The position numbers and the translations under genes were made by a program. Under the pieces are notes generated by a model. That model was not told the DNA's origin, ran no database searches, and saw only the letters and a program-made list of their open reading frames with translations. Shown here one piece after another: positions 11,801 to 26,800 of a stretch of 64,000 nt of DNA. Each line of letters starts with the position of its first letter. Positions within the stretch are counted from its first letter, which is position 1. This DNA comes from Plazaster borealis. Its lineage: Eukaryota; Echinodermata; Asteroidea; Forcipulatida; Labidiasteridae. The stretch is taken from positions 19,116,818-19,180,817 of the forward strand of contig CM037471.1 in assembly GCA_021014325.1 (NCBI GenBank), read 5' to 3'.

Positions 11801-14800
11801 AAGGTTCAGGGGTTTCTTCCTTAAGATTTAGGGAAGACAGAGAACACTTCCCAGAAGGTGGAGGGGTTTTCATCCTTAAGATCTAGGGAAGACACAGACT
11901 CACTACCCAGAAGGTTCAGGGGTTTCTTCCTTAAGATTTAGGGAAGACAGAGAACACTTCCCAGAAGGTGGAGGAGTTTTCATCCTTAAGATCTAGGGAA
12001 AACACAGACTCACTACCCAGAAGGTTCAGGGGTTTCTTCCTTAAGACCTAGGGATAACACAGACCACTTTCCAGAATTTGCAGAAGATTCATGCATTTTT
12101 CATATGTCAGATATATAAAATCCAGACAATTTAATTTGTTCTTAAGCCATGCCCCTTACTTAAATACTTTACATGTATGATGAAGTCTTCAATTGGGAAG
12201 ATACTTGTTTGCAATTAATTAATTTATAATATTTGGTTTTATTATGCAGTGTATCCGACATGTGTAGATGACATTCAGTTCACATGTAACAACGGTCGTT
12301 GTATATCCCTGGTGTATCAATGTGATGGGTATGATAATTGCAGGGATGGCTCTGATGAACATGGCTGCAGTAAGTTTCACCTATAAAAAAAAAGAAAAAA
12401 AAGTCATACTTTAATTTGTTCCCCTTCAAAGTCCTCCATTGCATTCATGTTTTCTTAAACAGCTACTTGAGAGCGAAAAAAATTGTTGAAGGGAATGCTA
12501 TTTAAACTTTTTTATAATGTGTTTGTTTATTTTTTAAGTGTTTCTTATTTAACTTCCGAATTGTTGGTAATGATCGATCAAAAAATTAGTCCCCAACCTC
12601 AAGGTTTGGAAAACTACATGCAGCTACACTTCTGCCATTGACAGCATGCGTCAACATAACAATACTTTTACGTCATCTGTGGGATGTTGCTTAGTTATTG
12701 CAACAAAGCTGCTATACAAAACAGAGAAATGACGTACGATGAGGGATGACGTGACAGGGCTTTTCGCGAAGCTTTCTGAAAAACACAGGAGAAGGGTATT
12801 CAAAATATTGGGGTTTTTTTGCAATTAAAATCTTGTTTACCAAAAAACTGTGTATAGGCCTACATTTCTTCAAAGTGTAATACACAGGAGGTTCAGAGGC
12901 CTTCATCCTCAAGTAGAAGGGGAGACACCCAGGCCCATTACCGTTGTTCTTTATTTGAAGTGTAAATTCTTTAAAATGTAACACCCAGGAGTTTATAGAA
13001 GGGCTTCAAGGTCATATTCAGTTTGGGGATGCACTCATTTTCCAATAGATAGAATCCTCATAAAAGTGAGGGAAAAATTACAAGTCTCTAAACCTCATGT
13101 AAAAATGAGGGTAGAGTGCCAATTTACTTGAAACATGACGTCATTGGACATCAAAAACAAATGGGTATGTGCATTCCAAAGAGGAATTTTTGCACCAGTC
13201 GAAAGGTCAAATTTTGACTGAATATCATCAAAATTCAGGAATGAACTGAACATTCTCAGTACAAAAATGTACAGACCATATATTTGAAATGTGACACCAT
13301 CGAATGTTTTTGGATTTTGACAAAAATTGCACATGAAGGGTATCAAACACAGCAGCATTTGACACTGTTTTAACCTGGGGTTTAGAAACTTGTCATGTTT
13401 TTTGCATTTTCATAACGACTCTATCTATTGGAAAATTGGTGGATCACAAAACTGAATTAGACTTTGGAGCCCCTCTTTAAGGTTATCTTCAAGAACAAGT
13501 CTCAGGGTAGACACCCAGTACTGATCACCCAGTACTGATGTGGAGTGTCTGTAAATTCTCTACAATGCTAACCAGTAGCTTCAGAGAGCTGTATTGTCAA
13601 GACAAAAGGGGGATCCAAACCCACCACACAGAATTTGTTCTAATGATTTGGTGACACAATGTGATTCATTCTAATGAGTTGTGGTGGTTCTGAGTAGGTT
13701 CAATATTTCAGTCAGTATGCTCCAATTGTTCTCAACAGAAAAGCTGTTGCTAGTCCTTTTTTCTATTTGAAAAAGAGTCTGAGTTGAATTTAAAATAGAT
13801 CCACTTGTTCTATTTGAAAAATACTCTGCAAGAGGTTTTGGAAAAAAGATGGAGAGAACTTCAAGAGTTTTCTTTAGAAAATAACTCAAGGGGTTAATAC
13901 TTCTCTGAAATGTAACGTCCATGAGAGAGTAGAGATTTGGGAATAGTACCAGAGCTACCGACTCTCTTTGATTCTGCAGAAAGTTACCTGAAAATAAACC
14001 AATCTTTCCACGTTCTGATGAACAAATTTGAAAATTATCCTTGATTATTGAAACTTTCCAAATTATGTTGAATGTAATTCTAAATAGCTCCCTGGTTTGT
14101 TGTACACAATCTCCCTGATTGCAATATGAAAATCTTGGCAGCTCTTTATACACCAGTTCATTTCGGTGTTTTCTGTTGTTGTTTTGTTTTCTAAAGAAAA
14201 CTCTTGACGTTCTCTCCAACCAATTTGTTTATTTTTTATTGTTCACACAGCATGTCCTGAAGGGTTCTTCCGGTGTCGGAACAAACAGTGCATACAAGAG
14301 GATCTAGTATGTAATGGTCACACTGACTGCACTGATAGCTCAGATGAGGGACCCAGCTGCAGTAAGTACACATCAAACCAAATTTTCTTTCAATTCAGTT
14401 CTTTTTGTTTTGCTTGGTTTGGTTTTCAATTCCCTTTCCATTTGTGTTTGCTTCTTTGTTGTATGTTTTTGTGTCGTTGTGGAAGGAATTCATTGAGTTG
14501 GTTTCCATGAAATTCTACGCTTAATGTCAATCTCTGCATCGGCAGCCCTACTGTAGCTGACCCTATCAAATCACTAATGAGTCAATAACTAATTAATATT
14601 TGTTTATCAATTACCCTCATGTCAACGCAAACAACCAGGTAAAAATTCACTTGTCTGATACACTTGAATTGAAATTAAATCTCCTTGTTTATTTGAAAAA
14701 TACTCTACAATAGGTTTACTATAATTTTGAGTTGAGTTTATGTGAAGTCATCTTCCAAAAATTGATGCAGCTGGTTAACTAGGTTTCCAAAACAGTACTT

Positions 14801-17800
14801 TAAAATCGCTCATAGATGACACTTGATTGTTTTTGTTTGTTTATGGTGTGTCATGGCCGAGCAACTTAGAGCATTGGACTCGAGTTCTGCTGGCTGAGTC
14901 ATCAGGGTGTGGGTTCGAGTCCGGGTCATGACATTTTTGTCTATGAACAAGATGCTTTACTATAACTGCTTCTCTTCACCCAGGGGTATAAATGGGTGCC
15001 TGAGAGGGTAGAGGTTTTGGTTCGTGTGTTTGAAAAAGCGTTCGGAGCGCCCAGCTGCCCTAGGCTGTATACTCCCCAGGGAGCTGAGAAATATTACAGG
15101 AATTCTTTTGGCCCAATGACCAGGGCACTAATGTAAAGTGCATGATACCTTATTGTTGAATGCGCTAGATAAGAACTAGATATTATTATTATTATTATTG
15201 TTGCTTTTATTATTTTTGTAGATGTGAATGAGTGCAGCAGTCCATTTTATCCACGCTGCGATTATGGATGTGTAGATGAACCGTTTTCTTATCATTGTAC
15301 TTGCAGCAATGGATATACCTTAGGATCTGATCAACACTCGTGTGTCGGTAAGACGATTTTAAACAGCTGCTTTACCTTAAGATACCGTCATCTTTTCTTT
15401 GCTTAAGGTTCATACAATTTTTGGGTGAACACAAACAAAAATTACCAGTATGGGACTTGAACCTGCAACCTCCAGATTAATGTGCCTGTACTCTATCAGC
15501 TGAGCTGTCTAACTCTGATGTTGCTGGTCGCCTTATTTTGTCAATATCTTTGTTCGGGGTTGCCGGTCAGAAGCCATGGATCACATCTAACTCAACGATA
15601 CAACCTGGGAAGCAGCAGTACATGGATCATCTTAAGGCCCAGTTGGAATCCAGCAGTCTCATGACGAACGACAGAGTATACTGTCCGAAACGTTGAGTCC
15701 ATCGGTTCTTCTCAGAACCACCAATCACTCAAAAGAGATCTAACTAGATGGTGTCACCGCAACTTTCTTAAGTTATTATATGTTTTCTTCATTCCACAAT
15801 GTGAATTTAAATTCAATGGAACTACTTGTATCCAAAGCTGTTTTTCTAGAAAGTGTCTTTTTCCACCAATTTCTGCAGATTTTGATGAGTGTGCTGAGAC
15901 ACCCAATGTCTGTTCGCAGATTTGTACTAACACACCGGGAAGCTACAGTTGCTCTTGTGCATGGGGCTATTTAATGGTTGGTAATGAATGCACAGTTAAC
16001 TATGGTAAGTTTAACTCCAGGTTCACCCTTAAAAATGAAACCTCTAAAAATGGCCGAGCGGTCTACTGCATCGGACTCAAGTTCTGATGGTTGAATCATT
16101 GGAGTGAGGGTTCGATTCCCAGTCATGACACTAGTGGGAACCTGAGAGGGCTGAGTCAGTATTGTGTTGGATTTTACTCCTTAGCACTAATTTAAGCAGC
16201 TTGGGGTTGTATGCTCCCCATTAGGGAGTTGAGTAATATAGAGAAATAGTATAAAAGTATGGCCGATGAACAGGGATAATAATGTTTTAAAGCTGTTAGG
16301 ATATGTGCGCTGTATAAGAACCAATTATTATTTTAACCTTACAAACAAATTCTGTTGAAAAAAAATGACCATTGTATTGAGAGAAGCTGTTTTGGTTGTT
16401 GTTAAGTTTACTCGCTGCATTCGTCGTTTCAGTCATGCAATTTAGGGAAGTGTGATTGTAAAAATATTGTGTCTTAGAGGTCTGTCTTTTTCAGTCCAGT
16501 AATTTTCAGAAGACATGATTAGGAACCATCCTGTGAAAACTTTATCAAAAGAGGTGCTCACTCTTGAGGCAAAGAATTTATTTGGTATCTTAAAAGTTGT
16601 GTTTGCATTCTCTTTTAAAGAGGGGCTCAGAGGGGTCAAATCCAGACTTGTCATTTTTCAATAGTTAGAGTCCTCATGGAAGTCTGGAACAAAATTACAA
16701 GTCTCTAACCTCACGTTAAAACGGTGTTAAATTTCATTTCATCTGAAACGCTTTCATAGCGAAATTTGAAATGTGACTTCATCGAACATCAAAAACAAAT
16801 GGGACTGTGTAATCCAAAGAGGAATTTCTTTTGTGTCCATTAAAAGGTCAAATCAAATGCCATTGTGATTGAATATCATCAAAATTCAGGAATGAACTGA
16901 AGATTCTCTGTACAAAAATGTACAGACCATATATTTGAGTTGTGACGTCATCAATTTTTTTTCTTCGGATTTTGACAAAAACTTCACTTGAAGGTATCAA
17001 ACACAGTGGCATTTATACACCACTTTAACATGGGAGACTTTTAATTTTTTCTTATTGGATAATGATCCATGAGCGAATCACAAAACTGAATTTGACCTTG
17101 GAGACCCTATTGAAATAATATCCTCAGAAGTGAAACAAAACTATTTCTTGTAATAATTCTTGTATGAATTATTCAATGATTTATTTATTTCTAAACTCCA
17201 GGCGGTACTCCGTTTCTAGTATTTGGAAATCGCTACTACATACGCCGTCTTGGAATTGAGGAAAACTCTACTGACTATGACCGCATCGTTGAGGACTTAG
17301 ATCTTGTTGTTGCCTTGGATTTTGATTATGTGGATCAGAAGATCTACTTCTCGGACATTGTGAATAATTCTATTAACCGTATCAATATGGATGGAACCAA
17401 CTTTGAGCAGGTTCATGTAAGCGATGCCCTAAGTACTGAGGGTCTCGCTGTGGACTGGGTTACAAGGTATGTGAGAAATTGTTTCTCTTCCATAATATGT
17501 CTTTGTTTGTTGTGAAATTGCAGTAGCAATTTAATTTCCAAACGTATGTCGCAAGTTTAGTGTTGTAGAAGTTTGACCATTATTTCAAATGTTGTACTCT
17601 GCTTGTAAATAATTAATGAGAAACTCCCCTCCATAGCTTCAAACTTTCTGAGAAAAATGCTTAATAACAACAGGTCTAAAATAACTGTTAATAGACCTTT
17701 ATCATGCTGCCACCATCTTGGTCATGTTCCCTGTATCCAATTACAGTAATGAATGCTAGTATCCATTGCACTGAAAGAGGAACCAGACATTTTTTTTCTT

Positions 17801-20800
17801 CCAGCCTCGGTTTGGTTACATTGGTTCAGATTTGAGAAAATCAAGATGGCTACACCATGATAAAGGTCTATACCAAGAGTGGTTTTTGTCACTTCTCTCT
17901 CTTTAGGAAGTTGTATTGGATTGACCGTAACCGTGACGTCATGGAAGTTTCTGATCTAGATGGAAAGAATCGTCTTGTTTTGATTAGTTCAGGTCTGTTT
18001 GAACCTCGAGCAATTGCTTTGGATCCCGAACATGGGTAAGAGAAATTAGCCATTAAACCAAATATGAATGTTTATGAGTGCAATGGTGCGAATATTTTCA
18101 TGAGTTGAAAGATGGAATGTTCTTTTCAACGAGGCGGAGCCGAGTTGAATGGAACATTCCATATTTTAACGATTGAAAATATTCGCACTATTGCACGAAT
18201 GAAAAACATTCATTATTTGTTTTATATAACATCCAAGTAGATCTTTGTCATTTATTGGAGGATAGGCCTACAACTTTCAAAACAAACAAAGCGTACAATA
18301 TTTAATTGTGACATTAGACCCATTTCTTTTGGTTCGGCTTGTTTGGATTCAACAGTGACCGTAGTGCATTCTGTACTGCTATTTTGAGACACGCGGGCGC
18401 CGTAATGTAGTATATGTGCCTTGCAGTAACTGTACTGCTGCATTATCAAAGACACGCGCACGCAATGAATTGGTACGCACCGTGCAATAGAACCAATCGG
18501 ATGGAACGAAAAATGCACGGTGAATGACGTAGCGTGCAATGGTACGTTTATTTGCTATCACGTGACGGACAATCCTCCAATCAAATGGCAAGGATCTGCT
18601 TGGGTGTTATATAATACTTTCTAACCCTACCCAAGAACCTTAAACAGTTTCAAGATGTGGTTTGAGGCAGTTCAAGTTTTGGAACTAATCATTTATTCAT
18701 TCTGGTTGTGAAGCCAAAGATTCTCAGAAAAGCTAACTTAATTACAAAAAAGTTTCAGTTTTAGATGTGGGAGGAAAACCCCAGATAATTATTTCAGGGA
18801 AAACCAACACTATCAGGTAGGGACTGAAAACACAATCCACATAGTACCCCAGGCAGGATTCGAACCAGAGTCATAGAGGTGGAAGGCGAGGAAATATACC
18901 ACTGCGCCAACCCTAACAAATGACAAATGAACTGGGCAACCCTCAGACCATCAAGTCTCCACTGCTGTGTTGTAGGAGCTCGGTCAAGAGATGGGTGGAT
19001 TAGAGGGCTTGGTGAGCCCCCACCCTCAAGATCTTACACACTATGGAGGCAGTAATGTCAGATAAACCTGAATAACCATCTTTACAGGTATGCTTACTGG
19101 ACTGACTGGGGTCTGAGACCATACATCGGTCGTATTGGAATGGATGGAACAAGCAAGATGGAGTTACATGACGATGAAGTGGGCTGGCCCAATGGATTGA
19201 CCATTGACTACGCATCACAGCATGTGTACTGGGTTGATGCACACTTGGATTATATCTCGTAAGTATGTCACATGTGATCCCAAAGCTCTTATTACAGCGA
19301 GAATCCTCTCTTCTGATTGGTCAATAACTCACGGATACAGGCATGGTGTTCTTCCTTCTTAAAGTCTGATTTCCGATTTTTTTGGCCCTCAGAAAAATTA
19401 GCAAAATTGTTATTAAATAGCCTGAAAGTTTTAAAGCGATTTTTTAATTGCTCAATGGTGACTGGCTCCTTAACCAACTCAGGTATGCCATTCCACAGTT
19501 CAGCTGCAGCTACTTGGAATGACCGAGCTCCATACGGTTTTGTAACAGGGGTGGAAGTGACAAGAAGAGACTTTGATTTGGAACATACATTTCTAGAAGG
19601 AATATTTTTGTGAACTAGGTCCTGGAGATAAACTGGGGCTGTGCCTTGCAACAGTGAAAAGTAAGGAGGAGAATTTTATGAACAGGGAGCCAATGTAGAA
19701 TCTGTAGGATGGGAGTTATATGATCACATGGGCGAGTGCGTGTGACTAGTCTAGCAGCCGAATTTTGAAGCCTTTGCAGTTTATTGATTTGAGAATCCAG
19801 TAATCCAAAAAGGAGGCTATTTGCATGTGTCCATTCTGGACATTACTAAAGAATGAACAAGAATTTCTGTCAATTTTTTGGTCGAGATATTTTCTTATGG
19901 AGCTGGTTTAACCTATTCATTCCAATCAACCTAAGTAAGTAAGTAAGATACAAGGAAATCATGCCCCTTAATTTACTTATCTTGGTCTCCCTGAGGCTCC
20001 ATGAAATGATGACTCCAGGTGTTACCAAAAAGTAGAAATAACATTGTCTCAACATACTTTCGAAGATCTGGATCCAAATTTCAGACTTTTTTGTCAGCAT
20101 TGATTCTCATCCCTGTTCACAATAAACACCAGAAAGAGGTTAAATTTGATCTGATTTGATTTTGTTCCTCCTCTTTCGCAAGTATGCTTGGTGCCAATTG
20201 CGCGCATGCAATACAGAAAAATGCAGTGCATCGTCTTCCCATATGCAACTTAGCTTTCAGCCTCATTGCTTAATGGAATGCGTGTTAGATTTTGACAGTT
20301 CCTGAAAGCGTAGGATAACTTTTGTAATTGTTAATAGTAGTATCAAAATTTAGGCTGTGTCCATCATGGAAAGTTCACAAATACCTCAGACAATTTATCC
20401 ATTCTGATTGGTCGACAGGAGTTCATGAGACTATGTTTAAACTTGTAGAAGAGACATGGTAAAAAGTGTTTAAACATTAAACGGGTGCTAAATTACGCTT
20501 AACACAATCAATGCATACCGGTACTTAATGTAAAATTTATGAGTACCGTTGAGTGTCGCATGTAGTTTGACTCTGCGCGAATTGGAGCCTGAGGATGGAC
20601 AGGAATTGAAAATTTACATTAAAAGAAAACTTTATTATCTATGCCTTTTGACAAAAACGATTATTATGAAAGGTAATAACAGAGTAGTGACTCAGCCTTA
20701 AATGGCTGGTTAAACCTTGCAGTGTCGTGTTCGTGCAATAAAGAAACGTGAAAATCCTGGTTAAACCTTGCAGTGTCGTGTTCGTGCAATAAAGAAACGT

Positions 20801-23800
20801 GAAAATCCTTGATTCTGATTGGTCGACCCATAGCAACAAGAGGTGTGATATAAACCAATATTGCACAACCCATATCACATATGCGTATTGCGCTGTTCCA
20901 ACTCTGTCTATTGTGCTATTTTAAGCTATATGCTAAACATACAGCTGTTCCAAACAACACTCGTAATGCGTTAAGTTGCGCGTCAAGTTTGAAGAAAAAT
21001 GTTGTTTTCACACACGCACTCGTGGAATATTGAAAATATGGCACATCTGCATCCCATATCAAAATCGACCTTCAGCCTGGTTAGACATGGGATGCAGCAG
21101 CGCTGTATTTTTCCGTATTCTGCTTGCACTTGTGCTATAACTAATAATAGTGAAGGCTAAATTTAGCCGTGAGATGTCTTCATTTGGTTTCTCTCTGGTC
21201 TCCTTAGCTACTCCGATATGGACTTTCAGCATATACACCGTCTCCTCCATGATGATGACCAGCACACTATCGCTCACCCCTTTGCCATCACAGTCTTTGG
21301 AGACTACATCTACTTCACTGATTGGAACTTGAAAGGAGTCTTCAAGGCTCATAAGTACAGCGGCCAAGAAGTCAAGCTACGCTCAACGGTTCATCGACCA
21401 TTTGATATCCAGATTGTACATCCACTTCGACAAAATCCAGGTAAGTTGGCTCGTTTAGTGTAGTTGCTCAACCTTTCAATAATAATATATAGTCTTGTAT
21501 AGCGCACATATCTACCAGTAAGGTACTCAAGGCATGTTATAAGGGTTTACAAGGTGATGCGGCGCGCAGCAGCCACTGCCAAAAACACTGGGGGAAACCG
21601 TAGCAATAAGTTTAACTGCGTTCTTTTACATGTATTACACAACACACAGGACCTACGGCTTTACATCCCATCCGAAGGAAAAAGCAATAATGGTTGAGTG
21701 TCTTGTTTTAGGACACAAGTGTCCAGACCGGGACTCGATCAGAAACACGGAGCTTGAGTCCAGTGCTCTTGACCGCTCGGCCATGTCACGCCTTTCAAAC
21801 CATGCAAATTCTTTCTTCTTAATAAGATCCCGTGAAATTTAGATGTCCAGCTGTCACACGCATCTTTGCGTGATACCTGACGAAGGACTTTGCTGAGCAC
21901 CACCGTATAAGTAAATTGTCATCACGATAAGTGCCATATTATTGAAATTAAGATGGCAAAAATGCTGACAGAAGGCAGAATTTGTTCAGTGTTAGATAAA
22001 CCAGACATTCCTTTACAAATAAGGATCTAATAAGAAAATCATTCTGCATTAAGGCACTTCATTTGAATTCTTGTTTTTAACTGTGATTTTATTTTCTTAT
22101 TTCTGAGGTGAACACAGAAAACAATTGACTAGAAGGGGATTTGAACCTGCGACCTCCAGATTAATGTGCCTGCACTCTACCAACTGAGTTATCTAGCCCT
22201 AATTTTGACAGTCTCCCTGTTTTGTCAATACGTTTGTTCGAGGTTGCCAGATCTGACTTCTGACTGGCACCCCCGAATGAAGATCTTGACAAAATAGGGA
22301 GAACGCCAACATTATGGCTAGATAGCTCATTTGGTAGAGTGTTGGCACGTTAATCTGGAGGTCGCAGGTTAAAATCATATTCTAGTAATTTTTTCTTTGT
22401 TCACCCCAAAATTGAATTTACATTTACCTGGTCAGTTTCTCTTGTGGTTTGTTACTTGATATTGGATTTTCTCTGCAGTTTTGAGTAACGTCTGCAATAA
22501 TGCTGCATGTGAAGGACTGTGTCTCATAGCTCCGGGAGGGACAAGTTATACATGTGCCTGCCCTGAGAATTATATAACGAATGGGAACAGGTGTGATTCA
22601 GCTTGTACGGCTGGTCAGTTTGCATGTCTTGGTGAACAAAAGGTGAAATATTACAGACCTGGACGTCAATTTCATAGAACTCTTCCTACACAGGAACATT
22701 TTGCTTACCAAAAAGCTTACCTATCAAAACACCATCTCATGTGCTCTGTAGTGACTGGTAATGCCATGCCATTTACTGCATCCGTGAGTGGTGATGCCAT
22801 GTAATGTGCTTCCACTAACAGAGCAAATGACATGCTCATCTGCTCTGTTTGACTGTGGTAATACCATGTTATGGGCTTTGTTAGTGACTGGTAGTACCAT
22901 GTCATGTGCACTGTTAATGAGTGGTAGTACCATATGTTATTTTCTCTGTTAGTGACTGGTAGTACCATGTTATATGCACTGTTAGTGACAGGTAATACCA
23001 TGTTATGTGCTCTGTTAATGACTGGTAATACCATGTTATGTGCTCTGTTAGTGACTGGTAATACCATGTTATGTGCTCTGTTAGTGACTGGTAATACCAT
23101 GTTATGTGCTCTGTTAGTGACTGGTCATACCATATGTTATGTGCTCTGTTAGTGAATGGTAATACCATGTTATGTGCTCTATTAGTGACTGGTAATACCA
23201 AGTTATGCGCTCTGTTAGTGACTGGTAATACCATGTTATGTGCTATGTTAGTGAATGGTAATACCATGTTATGTGCTCTGTTAATGACTGGTAATACCAT
23301 GTTATGTGCTCTGTTAATGACTAGTAATACCATGTTATGTGCTCTGTTAGTGACTGGTAATACCATGTTATGTGCTCTGTTAGTGACTGGTAATACCATG
23401 TTATGTGCTCTATTAGTGACTGGTAATACCAGGTTATGTGGTCTGTTAGTGACTGGTAGTACCATGGTATGTGCTCTGGTAGTACCATGTTTTGTGCTCT
23501 GTTAGTGACTGGTAATACCATATTATGTGCTCTGTTAGTGACTGGTAGTACCATGTTATGTGCTCTGTTAGTGGTATGTGCTCTGGTAGTACCATGGTAT
23601 GTGTTCTGTTAGTGACTGGTAGCACCATGTTATATGCTCTGTTAATAACTTGTACTACCGTGTTATTTGCTCTGTTAGTGACTGGTAATACCATGTGATG
23701 TGCTCTGGTAGTACCATGGTATGTGCTCTATTAGTGACTGGTTATACCATGTTATGTGCTTTGGTAGTGACTGGTAGTACCATGGTAGTACCATGGTATG

Positions 23801-26800
23801 TGCTCTGGTAGTACCATGGTTTGTGCTCTGTTAGTGACTTGTAGTACCAAGTTATATTCTCTGTTAATAACTGGTAGTACCATGTTATGTGCTCTGTTAG
23901 TGACTGGTAATACCATGTCATTTACTTTGTTAGTTAGATGGTAGTACCATGTCATGTACTCTGATAGTGACTGGTAGTACCATGTTATCTGCTTTCTTGG
24001 TTAATGGTACTGTGCTCGTTCTTCGCTTAGCAATTTTGTGATGACATCAAGTTTAACAAAAGATATGCCCCTTTTGCTTTTGAGATCTACAAGATCGGAA
24101 AGTAAAGAGTCCATAAGAGTGAGTCTGGGAAACAATGTCTACATAGAAAGTTTTTGGTTTCCCACATTTGTAACTAAATGAGTTTTGTTTGTCTACAGTG
24201 CATTCCTTGGTACCGTCAGTGTAATGGTGTCAATGACTGTTCAGATCACTCAGATGAGCGGAATTGCCGTGAGTAGTGTTATTAATAATAAAAATAATAA
24301 TATTTATAAAGCGCCTTTTACAAAGGTTCCAAAGCGCTGTACAAAAATGTCAACGAATACAATTTTTTTGAGTTTTTAACATGGCTTTGAAGGATTCAAG
24401 AGATGATGCCTGACGGATGTGAAGAGGTAGATTGTTCCATAATGTAGGTGCACAGACTGTGAGTGCTCGTTGGCCATACCACGTATAAGTGCGGGTGCAG
24501 GGGACGAGCACAAATGGGAAGTAGAAGAAGAACGTAGATTGTGAGAACTTTGGGCTTTATTAGAAATAAGTTTCTAGAGATAAGTAGGAGCTAGACCATT
24601 TCTGACGTAAAAACTATCATCTTTTCTTTGTAATTAAGGAATCTTGTTAATTTAGAAAAAATAGTATTAAGCAGTTGACGGTATGGAAATATCTCTGCTC
24701 AATCTTAAACCTTTGTTTGAATTTGTTACGATTATATATATTTTGTTTTACAATCAAGCAAATTCCCTCTTGTGAAATGTTCTATTTTTGAATTTGTAGT
24801 CAACTGAAAATAAATTCTACTTTACCAAAAGGTCTGTCCTCTTTGATAACAAAATAAATGTTTTCATATTTTAAAATTTTGGGGGGTGTTTTTACAGTGA
24901 TGAAGTTCTGTTTTAAATTGTATTTTTATCAATTTGAAATTGGCTTATCTAGTTGTGATAATCTTTTGAGTGGAAACATTAAACGGATTACTCTTAACAA
25001 TGGGTTGACTTTCAGCTGTGAGGAATTGCCAGTCTGCACAGTATCAATGTAGCGATGGGAGCTGTTTGCAATCGATATTGTGGCTGTGTGATGGTGACAG
25101 AGATTGCCCTGATGGCAGCGATGAAGGAGATGCAGCTAAATGCTGTAAGTTTAGACAAACACACATAAAATGTATTTATGTTTTTACCAATGCACTGATG
25201 TGTCTTGGCCGAGCGGTTAAGAACACCGAACTCAAGCTCTGGTGTTTCTGAATAGCAGAGTATGGGTTCGAGTCCCGGTCTCGGCACTTGTGTCCTTGAG
25301 CAAGATACTTTACCATATTTGCCTCATCCTTCAGATGGGACACTAAGCCGTTGGGCCTGTGTACTAGGATTGGCAGTGAACGTAAAAGAACCCAGAACAC
25401 TTATCGTGGAAGAGTAGGGGTTTCTGGTTCCAGAGCAAGCATCCTTGTTTACAGGTTTCCTCAGGGTTGCGAGCTACAGTAATTAAGTTCACTTATGAAG
25501 CTTCCTCAGTACTTTCTCCAAGTTCTGTGAAAAAAAGGAAATCCACAGGCATATTACTTGGATGGGATTCAAACCCACAACCATCGCCATTCTAGAGCAG
25601 ATATCTTTAACTACCACTGAAAAGTACTGAGTATGCAGTGCAAAACACCATCAGTGTTTGGGTAAAACCACAAATAGTATTCTTTATCCCGATGCAAATT
25701 AAACATCTAATACACACATCAACAGACACAGCAACAAACAAACAAAACAACGAGTTGGGCAGACAAACAAACAGAACATTTACAAGACAGATTGTATGCT
25801 TTCATCTTAAAGGTAGAGTCATAGATTGGTTTATGTCAATGTAATGTTGATTTATATGCAAAATTGTCAAGAAAGATACAATAAAAGTCACCGTAAATGT
25901 TTCAGTTGAATGCAATGTCTACTTGTTTTGAAAACAGCAAAACACTGTCACGGTATTTTCACAAGAACGTCAAACCCATCCACGTTTAGTGAGGTGACAG
26001 CGGGTACTAACCGCATGTTTAGCAGCAGCATTCACATTAATCCAATGCTTTCCAATCAACGTTGGCATTTTAGACGAAATAATTTTGCAGGATGGTTACT
26101 TTCTTTACCATCTTCATAACAAGGAGGCTTTCGAATAGAAATGACACAATATTTTTTTCAGCATCCTAAAGTATGACACTACCTTTCAGAGAACATATTG
26201 TGGGATAAGTCCAAAAATTGTCATCTTTGTTTCATCCAACATTATATTGTCTTGTGTAAAGGCCATTCGTAACAACTTCTTCTTTTTGTTCTTATTTTGC
26301 AGCCGTAAATCATTGTGAGGCCTGGCAGTTTAGTTGTTATGATCGTACTCAATGTATCAGTTCACGCAGTGTCTGTAATCAAGCTGATGACTGCGATGAT
26401 GGATCTGATGAGTTATCTTGTGGTGAGTTTGCTTCAAACAGTTTAGTATTTCTATTGATAAGACGTCGAGAGAACAGTATAATGAGTGTATATCTTGACA
26501 AAGAATAAAACAGTTTCGCTGCATTTTGGTTCTACTTTTTTATCAGAGTACAATCCAATCTATCTTTAGTTTTTAGTAATAATAATAATAACGGGCATTT
26601 ATATAGCGCTCTTACACTGGGTACCACAGCGCTTTACAATAAACTAAACAAAAGCGAATAAATAAAGGCACTAATAATGGGAAAGACAGTTGGTCCTGAG
26701 CAATCAACCATTGAATAAGAAAGTTTTGAGATGTTTCTTGAAAACTTCAAGTGACTCTGCAGAACGAATTTGTTGAGGGAGACAGTTCCAAAGGCGGGGG

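Noticed and set aside
13671..14219. 182-codon minus-strand open frame
   Set aside because: No motif, AT-rich, and it overlaps a foldback repeat. Probably chance.
22714..23694. Long open frames on both strands of the 33-bp array as genes
   Set aside because: The frames follow from a unit of 11 codons, have no start context or domain, and lie in an intron.
22735..23995. CRISPR-like array
   Set aside because: Units are contiguous with no unique spacers, in a eukaryotic intron.
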